Shown piece after piece: positions 26,706 to 35,573 of a stretch of DNA of 64,000 bases. The DNA comes from Mixta intestinalis (GTDB lineage Bacteria; Pseudomonadota; Gammaproteobacteria; Enterobacterales; Enterobacteriaceae), in the NCBI RefSeq assembly GCF_009914055.1, contig NZ_CP028271.1, forward strand, positions 3,224,001-3,288,000, read 5' to 3'. The translations under genes and the position numbers were made by a program. The notes beneath the pieces are model-generated. The model saw only the letters and a program-made list of their open reading frames with translations, was not told where the DNA came from and did no database searches. The stretch's first letter is position 1. Each line of letters begins with the position of its first letter.

Positions 26706-27659
26706 TTAAAAACCCGGCACCGGCCAGGACGGTTTTTTGCCTGATAACACTTCGTCAATACCGATAGCGGAGTGCAGCGAGGCGCGGTCGGTGGCTTCTT
26801 TGGTAGCGGCACCAATGTGCGGAGCAATTACTATGTTGCTCAGGGTGAAAATTGGATCTGCCGGATCGAAAGGTTCTTTTTTCAGTACGTCGACGCCTGC
26901 GCCGGCGATGGAGTGGGTAGAGAGCGCATGATAAAGCGCCTTTTCGTCAACCAGCTTGCCGCGGGCGGTGTTGATGAAATAGGCGGTAGGTTTCATCAAC
27001 GAAAATTGCTTTTCGTTAACGAAGTCGAAGGTTTCTGCAGTAGCAGGACAGTGCAGAGAGACAAAATCGCTTTCTTTAAATATTCGGTCGAAATCGTCGG
27101 TTAACTCTACTCCTTCCGGCACCTGCTCCTGGGTTTTGTAAGGATCATAAGCAATGACTTTCATATTGAAGCCATGCAGCGCTTTGATGGCCACACGTGA
27201 ACCGATGTTACCCACGCCGACCAGACCCAGGGTTTTACCATCCAGCTCAACTTTCGGGGTGCGCAGCTTTGCCCAGTAGTAATCCTCAAGCATTTTTTCT
27301 TCCACCAGCTTGAAGTTACGTGAACAATACAACATGTAAAAAATCGCCAGTTCTGCAACAGACATACTGTTAGCAACGGGTGCGTTCAGGACGGTCACAC
27401 CATGGCGTTTAGCGGATTCTAAATCGACGGTGTCATAACCAGCGCCATGGCGTGCTACCACTTTTAATTTTTTTGCCGCATCGAACACGCGATCGGACAT
27501 TTTAGAGAGACGAACAATAATGCCATCGCAGTCAGGAATATCGCGGATAATATCTTCTTCTTCCATCCCGGAACCGGTAATCAACTCGTAGCCGCGACTC
27601 TCAAGATATTCCCGCCCTTCCTTCATGATTTCTTGCGGAAGTAAAATTTTGTACGCCAT
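26706..27659 (-). CDS. D-2-hydroxyacid dehydrogenase (NAD-dependent)
   Basis: A 317-aa enzyme of the SerA/D-lactate dehydrogenase family. The NAD-binding GVGNIGSRVA lies at about residues 147-156, the catalytic Arg in FINTARGKLVDEKAL, the Glu in LKKEPFDP and the His in APHIGAATKEATDRA. It is first in the operon, 10 bases upstream of the RraA-like gene, with AAGGAG before the ATG and a sigma-54 promoter about 33 bases upstream. It would interconvert a 2-hydroxy acid and a 2-oxo acid that the RraA-like lyase then cleaves. Substrate unknown. Confidence 0.85.
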   Translation of the reverse strand: MAYKILLPQEIMKEGREYLESRGYELITGSGMEEEDIIRDIPDCDGIIVRLSKMSDRVFDAAKKLKVVARHGAGYDTVDLESAKRHGVTVLNAPVANSMSVAELAIFYMLYCSRNFKLVEEKMLEDYYWAKLRTPKVELDGKTLGLVGVGNIGSRVAIKALHGFNMKVIAYDPYKTQEQVPEGVELTDDFDRIFKESDFVSLHCPATAETFDFVNEKQFSLMKPTAYFINTARGKLVDEKALYHALSTHSIAGAGVDVLKKEPFDPADPIFTLSNIVIAPHIGAATKEATDRASLHSAIGIDEVLSGKKPSWPVPGF

Positions 27660-27691
27660 TTAACGTTCTCCTTTGTTGTTTCTCCAATATT

Positions 27692-27707
27692 TGCAGGCAC
27701 CGTGCCA
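27692..27707 (-). promoter_or_regulatory. sigma-54 (-24/-12) promoter of the catabolic operon
   Basis: On the minus strand the sequence is TGGCACGGTGCCTGCA, which matches the sigma-54 consensus TGGCACR-N4-TTGCA at all but one position, with correct GG/GC spacing. It lies 33 bases ahead of the dehydrogenase start, and a sigma-54 activator gene ends the same gene block. Confidence 0.85.
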
Positions 27708-27822
27708 GACTTAATTAAATAAGAGTATTTATATTATTATCTTGTTGAAATTTAAGTTTTTTTATTTTTTATCGAATAAACTAACCAGTGATTAAAATCA
27801 CAAAAAATCATTACCCACCACC

Positions 27823-27928
27823 ATTTCATTGCAAAATAAATTGTATGGATTTCATTTTGAAATATGAAATCGAATTCATGTCACATTATTGAATTATAGG
27901 TTTTACGTGTTGTATTTCATTTGGTATT
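27823..27928. promoter_or_regulatory. repeated ATTTCATT sites, candidate activator-binding (UAS) sites
   Basis: Three related 15-mers occur upstream of the sigma-54 promoter: ATTTCATTGCAAAAT (27823), ATTTCATTTTGAAAT (27849, a near-palindrome that continues to TATGAAAT) and ATTTCATTTGGTATT (27914). They lie roughly 115-235 bases upstream of the -24/-12 element, the normal distance for enhancer-binding proteins. Function is inferred. Confidence 0.5.
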
Positions 27929-28275
27929 AACGGCTTACTGGTTAGACATTTATCGTCATACTCCTGATAATTTCACTCCCATATTATTTTCCTGAAGCGT
28001 TATAAACCTCATTATGATGGGTAAGCCATTCCCGCTTATCTTATTCCTAAGAAAACCAAATAAAATCACAACTTCTGATGTCGTTAAAGAACCACTTTCT
28101 GTTTACTATCAAACAAAATCTATTCTGTTAACTGTGCGGCAACCTGCTAGATTAATTCCGCTTTGAAATATATAAACCCCTTACTCATGGAGGATATATT
28201 TTTACCGATATTTTTATGAAACTCAGGAAAGAAAATAACATTCTCTGTGAATTATAAATCTCTGGAGATAATTGT

Positions 28276-28490
28276 ATGCCTACAAATCGCCTACTGTCAT
28301 TTTTAGAGGCAGAATCAGTACCAAACTGCAAAAAGCTGGCTACCGAACCGTCTTTGATATCGTTAATCAAAGCCACGCTAATTTTATTAATACCGTTCCG
28401 GATATGGATGTCAGCCATACACAACAGCTTTATCGCCAGGCCCAGGAGCACGCGGCAACCCAGAAACACCTGTTCCGTTCGTGGCATTTA
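28276..28490 (+). pseudogene. frameshifted remnant of a second tcaA start
   Basis: The sequence begins with ATG after GGAGATAATTGT, like the true tcaA leader, and encodes MPTNRLLSFLEAESV, then after a frameshift near 28318 continues LQKAGYRTVFDIVNQSHANF and LYRQAQEHAATQKHLFRSW. This parallels residues 1 to about 72 of TcaA at 6263. Homology then stops, and the second tccC begins about 100 bases later. It shows that a whole Tc operon was duplicated and then deleted internally. Confidence 0.85.
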
Positions 28491-28570
28491 CCACACAGGC
28501 AGCACAGGCCGGGCTCACTGTTTAGCATTAACAGGCGAGGCTCCCAACCAACACACTTCTCTTATATAAA

Positions 28571-28653
28571 ATTTTTTGCAGGATACATTCATGAATACAG
28601 CATTGTTTCGTAACACGCCATCAGTCACGGTATTCGACAACCGTGGCCTGACC
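28571..28653 (+). repeat. 83-bp perfect repeat at tccC start (copy 2)
   Basis: Identical to 17769-17851; includes the leader, ribosome site and first 21 codons of the second tccC. Confidence 0.85.
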
Positions 28654-31600
28654 GTGCGCAATATCGCGTATCATCGTCATCCGGATTCTCCTGATACGAC
28701 AGACGAACGCATTACCCGCCAGCAATACGATGCCCGCGGCGCACTCGCGCAGAGCGCCGACCCGCGTCTGGGCAACGCCGGGCTGGCGAACTTCAGGTAT
28801 CTGACGGACCTGGCCGGTAACACTCTGCGTACACAAAGCGCGGATAACGGTATCACTGTAACAATCAGCGACATAGCCGAAAGACCGTTCATCACCGTCA
28901 GCAACATCAGTATCACCAGCGACGGTACGGAGGACAGAAGTCAGGCGGTGACCCACACCTGGCAGTATGAGGATATAGCGCTGCCCGGTCGTCCGCTGAG
29001 CATCACGGAGCAGGTAACCGGCGAAACTGCCCGTATCACGGAGCGATTTATCTACGCCGGTAATAGTGACGCGGAGAAAGCCCTGAACCTGGCGGGTCAG
29101 TGCATCGGCCACTACGATACAGCCGGTCTGCTCCAGACAACCAGCATGGCGATCACCGGCGTACCGCTCTGCGTTACCCGCCGCCTGTTGAAGGACGCCG
29201 GCAACCCTGACGTTGTGGCCGACTGGCAGGGTGACGCCGCTACCTGGAACGACATGCTGGATGGTGAAGAGTATGCCACCCTGACAACCGCTGATGCCAC
29301 CGGGGCGGTGCTGACCACTACCGATGCAAAAGGCAATATGCAGCGCATGGCATACGATGTGGCGGGGCTACTGACCAGCAGCTGGTTGACCCTTGCCGGG
29401 GGAACTGAGCAGGCTATCGTGAAATCCCTGACGTACTCCGCTGCCGGACAGAAGCTGCGCGAGGTGCACGGCAACGACGTAGTCACCACGTATACATACG
29501 AAGCGGAGACGCAGCGCCTGACGGGAATCAGGACGGAACGACCGCCAGAACACAAGTCAGGCCAGAAGGTGCTACAGGACCTGCGCTATGAATATGATCC
29601 GGTAGGTAACGTACTCAACGTCAGCAACGACGCGGAAGAGACGCGTTTCTGGCACAATCAGAAAATAGTGCCAAAGAATACATATACCTATGACAGCCTC
29701 TACCAGCTGGTCAGCGCCACCGGGCGCGAGATGGCAAACGCCGGTCAGCAAGGCAATAACTTACCATCCGTCACCGTTCCCCTTCCCACCGACAGTTCCG
29801 CATATACAAACTACATCCGTACTTACAGCTATGACGGTGCCGGTAACCTGACGCGAATACGTCATACGCCAGCAACCGGCAGTGGCTATACCACGGATAT
29901 CACGGTCTCAGAACAGAGTAATCGGGGCGTGCTGAATACTCTTGCCTCACATGCCTCTGACGTGGAGGCGCTGTTCACCGCCGGGGGCCAGCAGAAGCAG
30001 CTACTGCCGGGAAAAAACCTTATCTGGACGCCGCGTAACGAGCTGTTGCAGGTGACCCAGGTGTCTCGAAACGACGGTAAGGATGACAGGGAGAGCTATC
30101 GCTATGATGCGGATAACCAACGCCTCCTGAAAATGAGCGTACAGAAAACCAGCAACAGCGCACAGACGCAGCAGGTATTGTATTTGCCGGGGCTGGAGCT
30201 GCGCAGCACAAAAAGCGGCAATACGGAAACGGAAAACCTGCAGGCGATCTCTCCAGGCGAAGCAGGCCGGGCGCAGGTGCGGGTGCTGCACTGGGAGAAA
30301 GGTAAGCCCGCCGACATCGACAATGGCCAGATGCGCTGGAGCTATAACAGCCTGACCGGGAGTAGCACGTTTGAGCTGGACGGCGATGGCAATCTCATCA
30401 GCGCGGAGGAATATTATCCTTACGGCGGTACGGCGATTTGGACAGCGCGTAATCAGGTTGAAGCAAACTACAAGAGCATGCGGTACTCAGGCAAGGAGCG
30501 TGATGCCACCGGGCTGTATTACTACGGCTACCGGTACTATCAGCCATGGGCAGGTCGCTGGCTGAGCGCGGACCCGGCGGGCACGGTGGACGGGATGAAC
30601 CTGTTCAGGATGGTTCAGAATAATCCGGTCACCTGCGAGGATGACACGGGAGAAGCAACGCAAAACCGCAACAGAAATATTTTCAGGCTGGCCGCATTTG
30701 GTCTGCGCAGAGAGGGGGAAGGCATGGGAGCATCGCTTTCCCGTGGAATGAAAGTTTCCAGAGCTATTGCGGGAGGAGTGGCCGTTGCGGGTATAGCTAT
30801 AGCCGGAGCGGCAACTGCTGGTATTGCCCTGGGCGTGGTGGCCGCTATCGGAGTTGGTGCCTTTGCCATTGGTGCAATTGCCGGATGGAACATAAATAAA
30901 ATAACCGCCGGGATTGCGAAATTTATATCAAAAAGATTACAGGGGAGATCGGTTACGGCCAATACGGCGGCTGGTGCAGCTCTGGGGAGTACAACAGCTC
31001 ACCTGACCGGAGCAAGGATACAGGGCACCGCCATAGCCGGAGCGGCAGGTGCGATTTCAGGCGCGCTTGGCGGGGCCGTTGCCAATTCCGACAGAGGCAT
31101 GGGAGGAGCGCATGCTGCTGGTATTGCAGTTGGTACGGTTAACACAATGGCGGGTAGAGATGTCAGCTATGCAATGGAGTTAACGTCCGCAACTTTTGGT
31201 GCTATCGGTGGATTTATCACAGGTACTCATGGCAGTACCGCAGTAGGAGAAAATGCAGGTTATGGTAGTTATATCGGGGGAATGGTTGGCCGGTATGCAG
31301 ACAATGCTGTTTCATATGCATTCAACGCAGTTGGCGGAGAGATTGCCAGAAGCGCCGCTCAGGCAATCGTAACAAACTTTACGGGTAATAATTTTCTGAC
31401 GAGGTTCATAGGCAGAAGATTAGGCGGGGCCGCCTTCTCTTTTTTACGAAGTACTATTTCAGTCGGCGGTTCTAATGAATGGGCAGGAAGCAGCATCGGC
31501 GCTGCGGTTGGCGGGATTGGCACTGCATTAAGTAGCACTGCGCCAGATCAACATTTCAGGAACAGAATTAATCAACTGGGATCGATGCTTGATTTTTTAG

Positions 31601-31719
31601 GAGGAAGAGCGATGAACCTGCTGAGACGTTTTATTTTGCCTGCTGCTGCAAGAAACGTCGCTGTAGATGCGGGCGTTGGTGCTATACGGCTTGCAACCCA
31701 GGGGGTTAGCTTTGTCTGA
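28591..31719 (+). CDS. tccC: Tc toxin subunit TccC2 (TcC) with Gly/Ala-rich C-terminal toxin
   Basis: A 1042-aa protein. Residues 1 to about 685 are an RHS core very close to TccC1 and end in the same signature (LYYYGYRYYQPWAGRWLSAD, NLFRMVQNNPVTC). The ~355-residue tail is unrelated to that of TccC1. It is dominated by glycine/alanine-rich hydrophobic helices (AIAGGVAVAGIAIAGAATAG and following; TAAGAALGSTTAHLTG; GAAGAISGALGGAV), like glycine-zipper membrane segments, and ends with a basic helix (FLGGRAMNLLRRFILPAAAR). A membrane-active toxin is suggested but not proven. The gene stands apart from TcA/TcB genes and would use the TcaABC machinery in trans, as extra tccC genes do in Photorhabdus and Yersinia. 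Confidence 0.9.
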   Translation: MNTALFRNTPSVTVFDNRGLTVRNIAYHRHPDSPDTTDERITRQQYDARGALAQSADPRLGNAGLANFRYLTDLAGNTLRTQSADNGITVTISDIAERPFITVSNISITSDGTEDRSQAVTHTWQYEDIALPGRPLSITEQVTGETARITERFIYAGNSDAEKALNLAGQCIGHYDTAGLLQTTSMAITGVPLCVTRRLLKDAGNPDVVADWQGDAATWNDMLDGEEYATLTTADATGAVLTTTDAKGNMQRMAYDVAGLLTSSWLTLAGGTEQAIVKSLTYSAAGQKLREVHGNDVVTTYTYEAETQRLTGIRTERPPEHKSGQKVLQDLRYEYDPVGNVLNVSNDAEETRFWHNQKIVPKNTYTYDSLYQLVSATGREMANAGQQGNNLPSVTVPLPTDSSAYTNYIRTYSYDGAGNLTRIRHTPATGSGYTTDITVSEQSNRGVLNTLASHASDVEALFTAGGQQKQLLPGKNLIWTPRNELLQVTQVSRNDGKDDRESYRYDADNQRLLKMSVQKTSNSAQTQQVLYLPGLELRSTKSGNTETENLQAISPGEAGRAQVRVLHWEKGKPADIDNGQMRWSYNSLTGSSTFELDGDGNLISAEEYYPYGGTAIWTARNQVEANYKSMRYSGKERDATGLYYYGYRYYQPWAGRWLSADPAGTVDGMNLFRMVQNNPVTCEDDTGEATQNRNRNIFRLAAFGLRREGEGMGASLSRGMKVSRAIAGGVAVAGIAIAGAATAGIALGVVAAIGVGAFAIGAIAGWNINKITAGIAKFISKRLQGRSVTANTAAGAALGSTTAHLTGARIQGTAIAGAAGAISGALGGAVANSDRGMGGAHAAGIAVGTVNTMAGRDVSYAMELTSATFGAIGGFITGTHGSTAVGENAGYGSYIGGMVGRYADNAVSYAFNAVGGEIARSAAQAIVTNFTGNNFLTRFIGRRLGGAAFSFLRSTISVGGSNEWAGSSIGAAVGGIGTALSSTAPDQHFRNRINQLGSMLDFLGGRAMNLLRRFILPAAARNVAVDAGVGAIRLATQGVSFV

Positions 31720-31760
31720 CAGAACCTGCCGGTCCGTAATTCCGTGTTATCGTCAGTCTG

Positions 31761-31950
31761 TTAATGATAATTGCCCTGGCGATCACCGAACACGATAATA
31801 AAGCGACTCATTACCCTTCGTCAGTCTCTAAGCGGCATCGTTTATTTTTACGATGCCGCCTGGATTACCCGTCACGCCACCTTCTTCACTAAATCATCCG
31901 TCGGGAACGCCTTACGTTGTTTGAATGCGTGGCGGATCACGCTATTCATG
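31761..31950 (-). mobile_element. IS256-family transposase C-terminal remnant
   Basis: The minus strand reads NSVIRHAFKQRKAFPTDDLV, then KKVA-stop, then with further stops RVIQAAS, TMPLRD and MSRFIIVFGDR. This follows the C-terminal end of IS256-family transposases (N-S-x-I-R-x-x-x-K-x-R-K-x-F-P-x-D-x-x-x; W-x-M-P-I-x-N-W; F-G-D-R-L). Several in-frame stops and the missing N-terminal part make it inactive. A perfect 10-bp hairpin at 31832-31859 lies inside it. Confidence 0.7.
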
Positions 31951-31973
31951 CAGCAAATACGTCCTGTGCTTAT

Positions 31974-34900
31974 TTAAAACAGGTACTTAACACCCAGTAT
32001 CGCCTGCGTATCACTGTACGCTTTGTCGCCAATCTGCTGAGCAATATTTCCCCACAGGTTGATATTTTTCCCCAGTTGGCTTTCAACACCAACTTTTATT
32101 TCGCCAATATTACGTGTACCGGCCTGCTCAATATGATAGCCGTTCAGCGATGCACCAACGTTTTTCGTATCATGCAGCCAGTTAAGTTCTACAAACGGCT
32201 CAAACAGGCGCTCTTTGCCTTCATCTAACAGGCTGTGCCCTTTAATAAACGCACGTACTCCAAGGCGGCTCTGAATATTGCTATCCCCCGTACTCTCCAC
32301 CCAGGTACCGTTCATTTCCCGATGGCGATCGGCCTTAACGCCCATCCAGGTCAGCTGTGCCACTGGCTGAATAAAATAGCTTTCACGCTTATTTTTCTCT
32401 GCCAGTTTCCAGGTATAACCCGCTTCCACCGATGCCGTAGCTCCCTTAGATTTGTAGCGCTCTGCGGTCAGCGACTGCCCGGTTACGCTATTATCAAACC
32501 AGCTGTACAGCATCCAGCTATCGATGTAAGCACCGCTCTTCTCTTCATTATTCTGTAGCCAGGTAGCGTAAGCCCCCAGGCTATAGCCGTGAACGCTGCC
32601 ATCCGCCCGGTAACCGCTTCGGTAGTTACGGGTATTACTTTTCTGATTCGCATATCCCCCCATGATGCCAAGATGGAAACGATCTCGCTCATCGGTGCTC
32701 CACTGCGCAATATCCCCGCCCAGCTGTAATACATAACGGTTAGCCTGAGTTTTCAACTGACCGCTGTTATCCCTGAAGCGCGTATGCCCTCCCACATGCC
32801 GCAGCCACATACTGGTAACTTTTTCTTCGCCAGTCAGAGAATCGACATAATGAGGTTCTCCCAGTCGATCGTGCAGACGGTGCACAAATAATCTATTTGC
32901 TGCCCACAGGTTAGCGCCATATTCACTTGCTTCCGGGCGGAATACGGGTTCCGGATCCAGAGGAGAAGTGGGATCCGGTTCAAAAGCCGGTTGGACGCTG
33001 ACAAGATACCAGTTACCGATATCCGTACCCACGCCGCGTCTTAGAAAATATTCATACGCTCCGCCAACAATGCGATCTTTTTGGACGAACTCACCCTGTG
33101 ATTGTCCGCTTACGTTAATGAGTTCGATCCCTTTTTTCGTATAAGCACCTTTGCCGCCCACGTTATTAACGTGTACAACAGTCGTGCCGTCGGTATCGCC
33201 AGTAACGATCATGCGATCGGTAGCGGAAGTATCATTTCCCAATACGGTATTAAAGTAGATATCGCCATTCTGACCACTGTAATTACCATTAACCAGCAGC
33301 TTATTTCCTACCTGTTGCTGTTTAATATTCCCGCTTTTTGCCAGCAGAATGCTTCCGCTGTTAGTCAGCCCGCGATCGATTTCTAACGATACCGGGGTTT
33401 GTTTATTCTGATACAGACTGCCTACTTTCAGAACGCCCGCATTCATTACCTGAGTTTTACCGAGATAGCCTTCTGCGGATAGCGTGCCGCCATTATGGAC
33501 CGATATATTTCCGCCTACCGCCCTGGAGGAATCCAGACCTCCGCTCAACACAACAATAGCGCCATTATATTGCTGACTGTCGCCGCTCAGATAAAGCGTC
33601 GCGTCACCTTGCTTTTTAACAGAGCCTGCGCCAGCAAAGGAGCCGGCATAAAGGCTGTTTGAGTTTTGATCGATAATAAGATTTGCCGTGGTGACATCCA
33701 CTACGCCGCCCTTACCGGACAGCGACGACATCACCAAATCATGTTCGTTAAGATTCAGTTTACCGCCATTAACGGTATAGGGCGTATTATTGACGAAGGC
33801 ATCATCGTTATCAGTACGCAGCTCTCCTTCTTCTACCCAAGTGCCGCCGAGGTAATGATTTTTGCCAGCAAGCGCAACTAGCCCTGCGCCTGTTTTAACT
33901 ATTCCACCATGGCCTGCTAATGAACCCTTCAACAACATTTGTTTATTGTCGCCTGATTCAAGCGTCGACCGCGCCAGGACATTCATATCTACTTCAGTAG
34001 AAAGCGTATCTTCACAGTAGCTACAATCATTTACCCGTAAAGTACCTCCATTTAAATTGAAGGCATATATACCGTCGCCAGCAATAATGGCATCTTTATC
34101 TGATGATAAGGAACTGTTAGCGATGGTAATAAAACCATTTTTATTCAAGTTTACGATGGCAGATGTTGCAGAATTACCGGCCATAAACAGGCCTGAAACC
34201 GGATTATCAAAACCATCAATGTCAGTGTTGGCTTTACCTTCAAAAACAACCTCAGCATAATCACTTACATTCAGTACTGCGGATCCCGCCCCTTTTTGTG
34301 TCAATTTGGCATCGATAGATTGAAGATCGTCGTAAACATCTGCGGCCAGGATCATCTGACTACCAATAACAAGGCGACTTTTTTCTCCTGTAACATTGAT
34401 CTCCGCATAGGGAGGTTTTGCTACCGTAGCGGGTCCATTGTTTGCCAACGTAGTTGATGCGCTAATCCTGCCAGCAGACAACTCACCGCCATCGGTAATA
34501 TTCACAATGCCATTACCTATAAATCCTAAATACAACGTTCCATTTTCAACTGAATCGCCATAGTAAGGCGCGTTGTTTATCAGACGCAAAGCGCTACCAA
34601 CGCCGGAAATATTAATGATGCCGGTATTACTGATATTACCCGCACCCACATACGCTTTGTTATTAGAAAAGTTTTCGGCTTCTCCAACATTCATTATCGC
34701 GCCATCGCGTATATTGAGAATGCCTGTTACCGTACTTTCGCGCTCAGTGTGCCAGTCAAAAAAACCACTACTGCCTATATCAAGGCCAAGCGTTGTCACT
34801 TCACCAATATCCGCGCCAACAAGGTTTAATACACCTTCGGTATTGCTAAGCGTCATATTCTCTTTAGTGACGGATCCCACAGAAAAATAGGTGGTATCAT

Positions 34901-35177
34901 TTACGTTACGAGAAAACTCTGAAATAGTCAGCGTGCCTTTACCTCCGTCCTTACCGACGGAGAAAGCGTGATCGTAACCAGACGTACCTTTTAACGTTAG
35001 TTCAGCGCTATTATTATCTCCTGCGCCAATCACATATCCCAGGGATTGCCAGTCCCACACGCCCGAGCTATGAACGCCGGTAGAATTATAATAAATGGTG
35101 TCAGCAAAAGCCGTGGGGGCACTGTTTATTAGTAACATTGCTATCGCGGCAGACAGAGCTTTTATTTTCAAAGCCAT
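31974..35177 (-). CDS. autotransporter with beta-helix passenger
   Basis: A 1067-aa type Va autotransporter. The start ATG 35177 (AGGGA 8 bases upstream) gives a clean signal peptide of about 26 residues ending APTAFA. The passenger (about 27-760) is made of repeated glycine/asparagine-rich strands with PATR-like units (GAGLVALAGKNHYLGGTW; GDATLYLSGDSQQYNGA) typical of a beta-helix adhesin. A proline-rich linker (EPDPTSPLDPEP) precedes the C-terminal barrel of about 270 residues, which ends VKYLF with the required terminal phenylalanine. A Cys pair (CSYC) in the passenger is unusual for autotransporters. Likely surface adhesin or pertactin-like protein; no protease motif seen. It reads towards the second tccC. 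Confidence 0.9.
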   Translation of the reverse strand: MALKIKALSAAIAMLLINSAPTAFADTIYYNSTGVHSSGVWDWQSLGYVIGAGDNNSAELTLKGTSGYDHAFSVGKDGGKGTLTISEFSRNVNDTTYFSVGSVTKENMTLSNTEGVLNLVGADIGEVTTLGLDIGSSGFFDWHTERESTVTGILNIRDGAIMNVGEAENFSNNKAYVGAGNISNTGIINISGVGSALRLINNAPYYGDSVENGTLYLGFIGNGIVNITDGGELSAGRISASTTLANNGPATVAKPPYAEINVTGEKSRLVIGSQMILAADVYDDLQSIDAKLTQKGAGSAVLNVSDYAEVVFEGKANTDIDGFDNPVSGLFMAGNSATSAIVNLNKNGFITIANSSLSSDKDAIIAGDGIYAFNLNGGTLRVNDCSYCEDTLSTEVDMNVLARSTLESGDNKQMLLKGSLAGHGGIVKTGAGLVALAGKNHYLGGTWVEEGELRTDNDDAFVNNTPYTVNGGKLNLNEHDLVMSSLSGKGGVVDVTTANLIIDQNSNSLYAGSFAGAGSVKKQGDATLYLSGDSQQYNGAIVVLSGGLDSSRAVGGNISVHNGGTLSAEGYLGKTQVMNAGVLKVGSLYQNKQTPVSLEIDRGLTNSGSILLAKSGNIKQQQVGNKLLVNGNYSGQNGDIYFNTVLGNDTSATDRMIVTGDTDGTTVVHVNNVGGKGAYTKKGIELINVSGQSQGEFVQKDRIVGGAYEYFLRRGVGTDIGNWYLVSVQPAFEPDPTSPLDPEPVFRPEASEYGANLWAANRLFVHRLHDRLGEPHYVDSLTGEEKVTSMWLRHVGGHTRFRDNSGQLKTQANRYVLQLGGDIAQWSTDERDRFHLGIMGGYANQKSNTRNYRSGYRADGSVHGYSLGAYATWLQNNEEKSGAYIDSWMLYSWFDNSVTGQSLTAERYKSKGATASVEAGYTWKLAEKNKRESYFIQPVAQLTWMGVKADRHREMNGTWVESTGDSNIQSRLGVRAFIKGHSLLDEGKERLFEPFVELNWLHDTKNVGASLNGYHIEQAGTRNIGEIKVGVESQLGKNINLWGNIAQQIGDKAYSDTQAILGVKYLF

Positions 35178-35357
35178 CGAAAATTCCCTGTAAAATCTAT
35201 CCATCCCTAAAAAATCAAAAGTAACAACCAGAAACTATATTAGCAAGTTTATATTAGCTGTACTGATATAAATGATGATAAACAACAGTTCAAATCAGCG
35301 TCTTCACAAAATATATAACACTCTTTTTAGTACTTATTCAAACTGCAAATATCATAT

Positions 35358-35573
35358 TTTGTACCACAGTGTGCCTATCCGCCTGAGACGGATGCCGCTC
35401 TGAACATCCATGATGTAAACAGGCAGCAGCTAAGTCAGCAAGGGGTTATCTATCGGCACAATGATTATATACAGAGCGGAATCCTGAAGTTTGATCTGTT
35501 CAGCGTTAAATATCTCAACGTAGCTTCAGAGAAGCAGGTTACTCATTCTATCCGGTACTATAATGTTCATTGA
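35358..35573 (+). pseudogene. orphan coding remnant without start
   Basis: An open frame without a start codon encodes CAYPPETDAALNIHDVNRQQ, a further stretch with GVIYRHNDYIQSGILKFDLF, and ends YYNVH-stop. The codon use looks coding and the stretch is more GC-rich than its flanks. It overlaps the 3' end of the DeoR gene by 7 bases. I do not recognise the family; it is probably the last part of a gene broken by rearrangement. The rest of 35178-35566 is AT-rich and should contain the autotransporter promoter. Confidence 0.3.

Noticed and set aside
31832..31859. Perfect 10-bp hairpin taken as the tccC2 terminator
   Set aside because: No T-tract follows on either strand, and it lies within the IS256-family remnant, so a terminator call is not justified.
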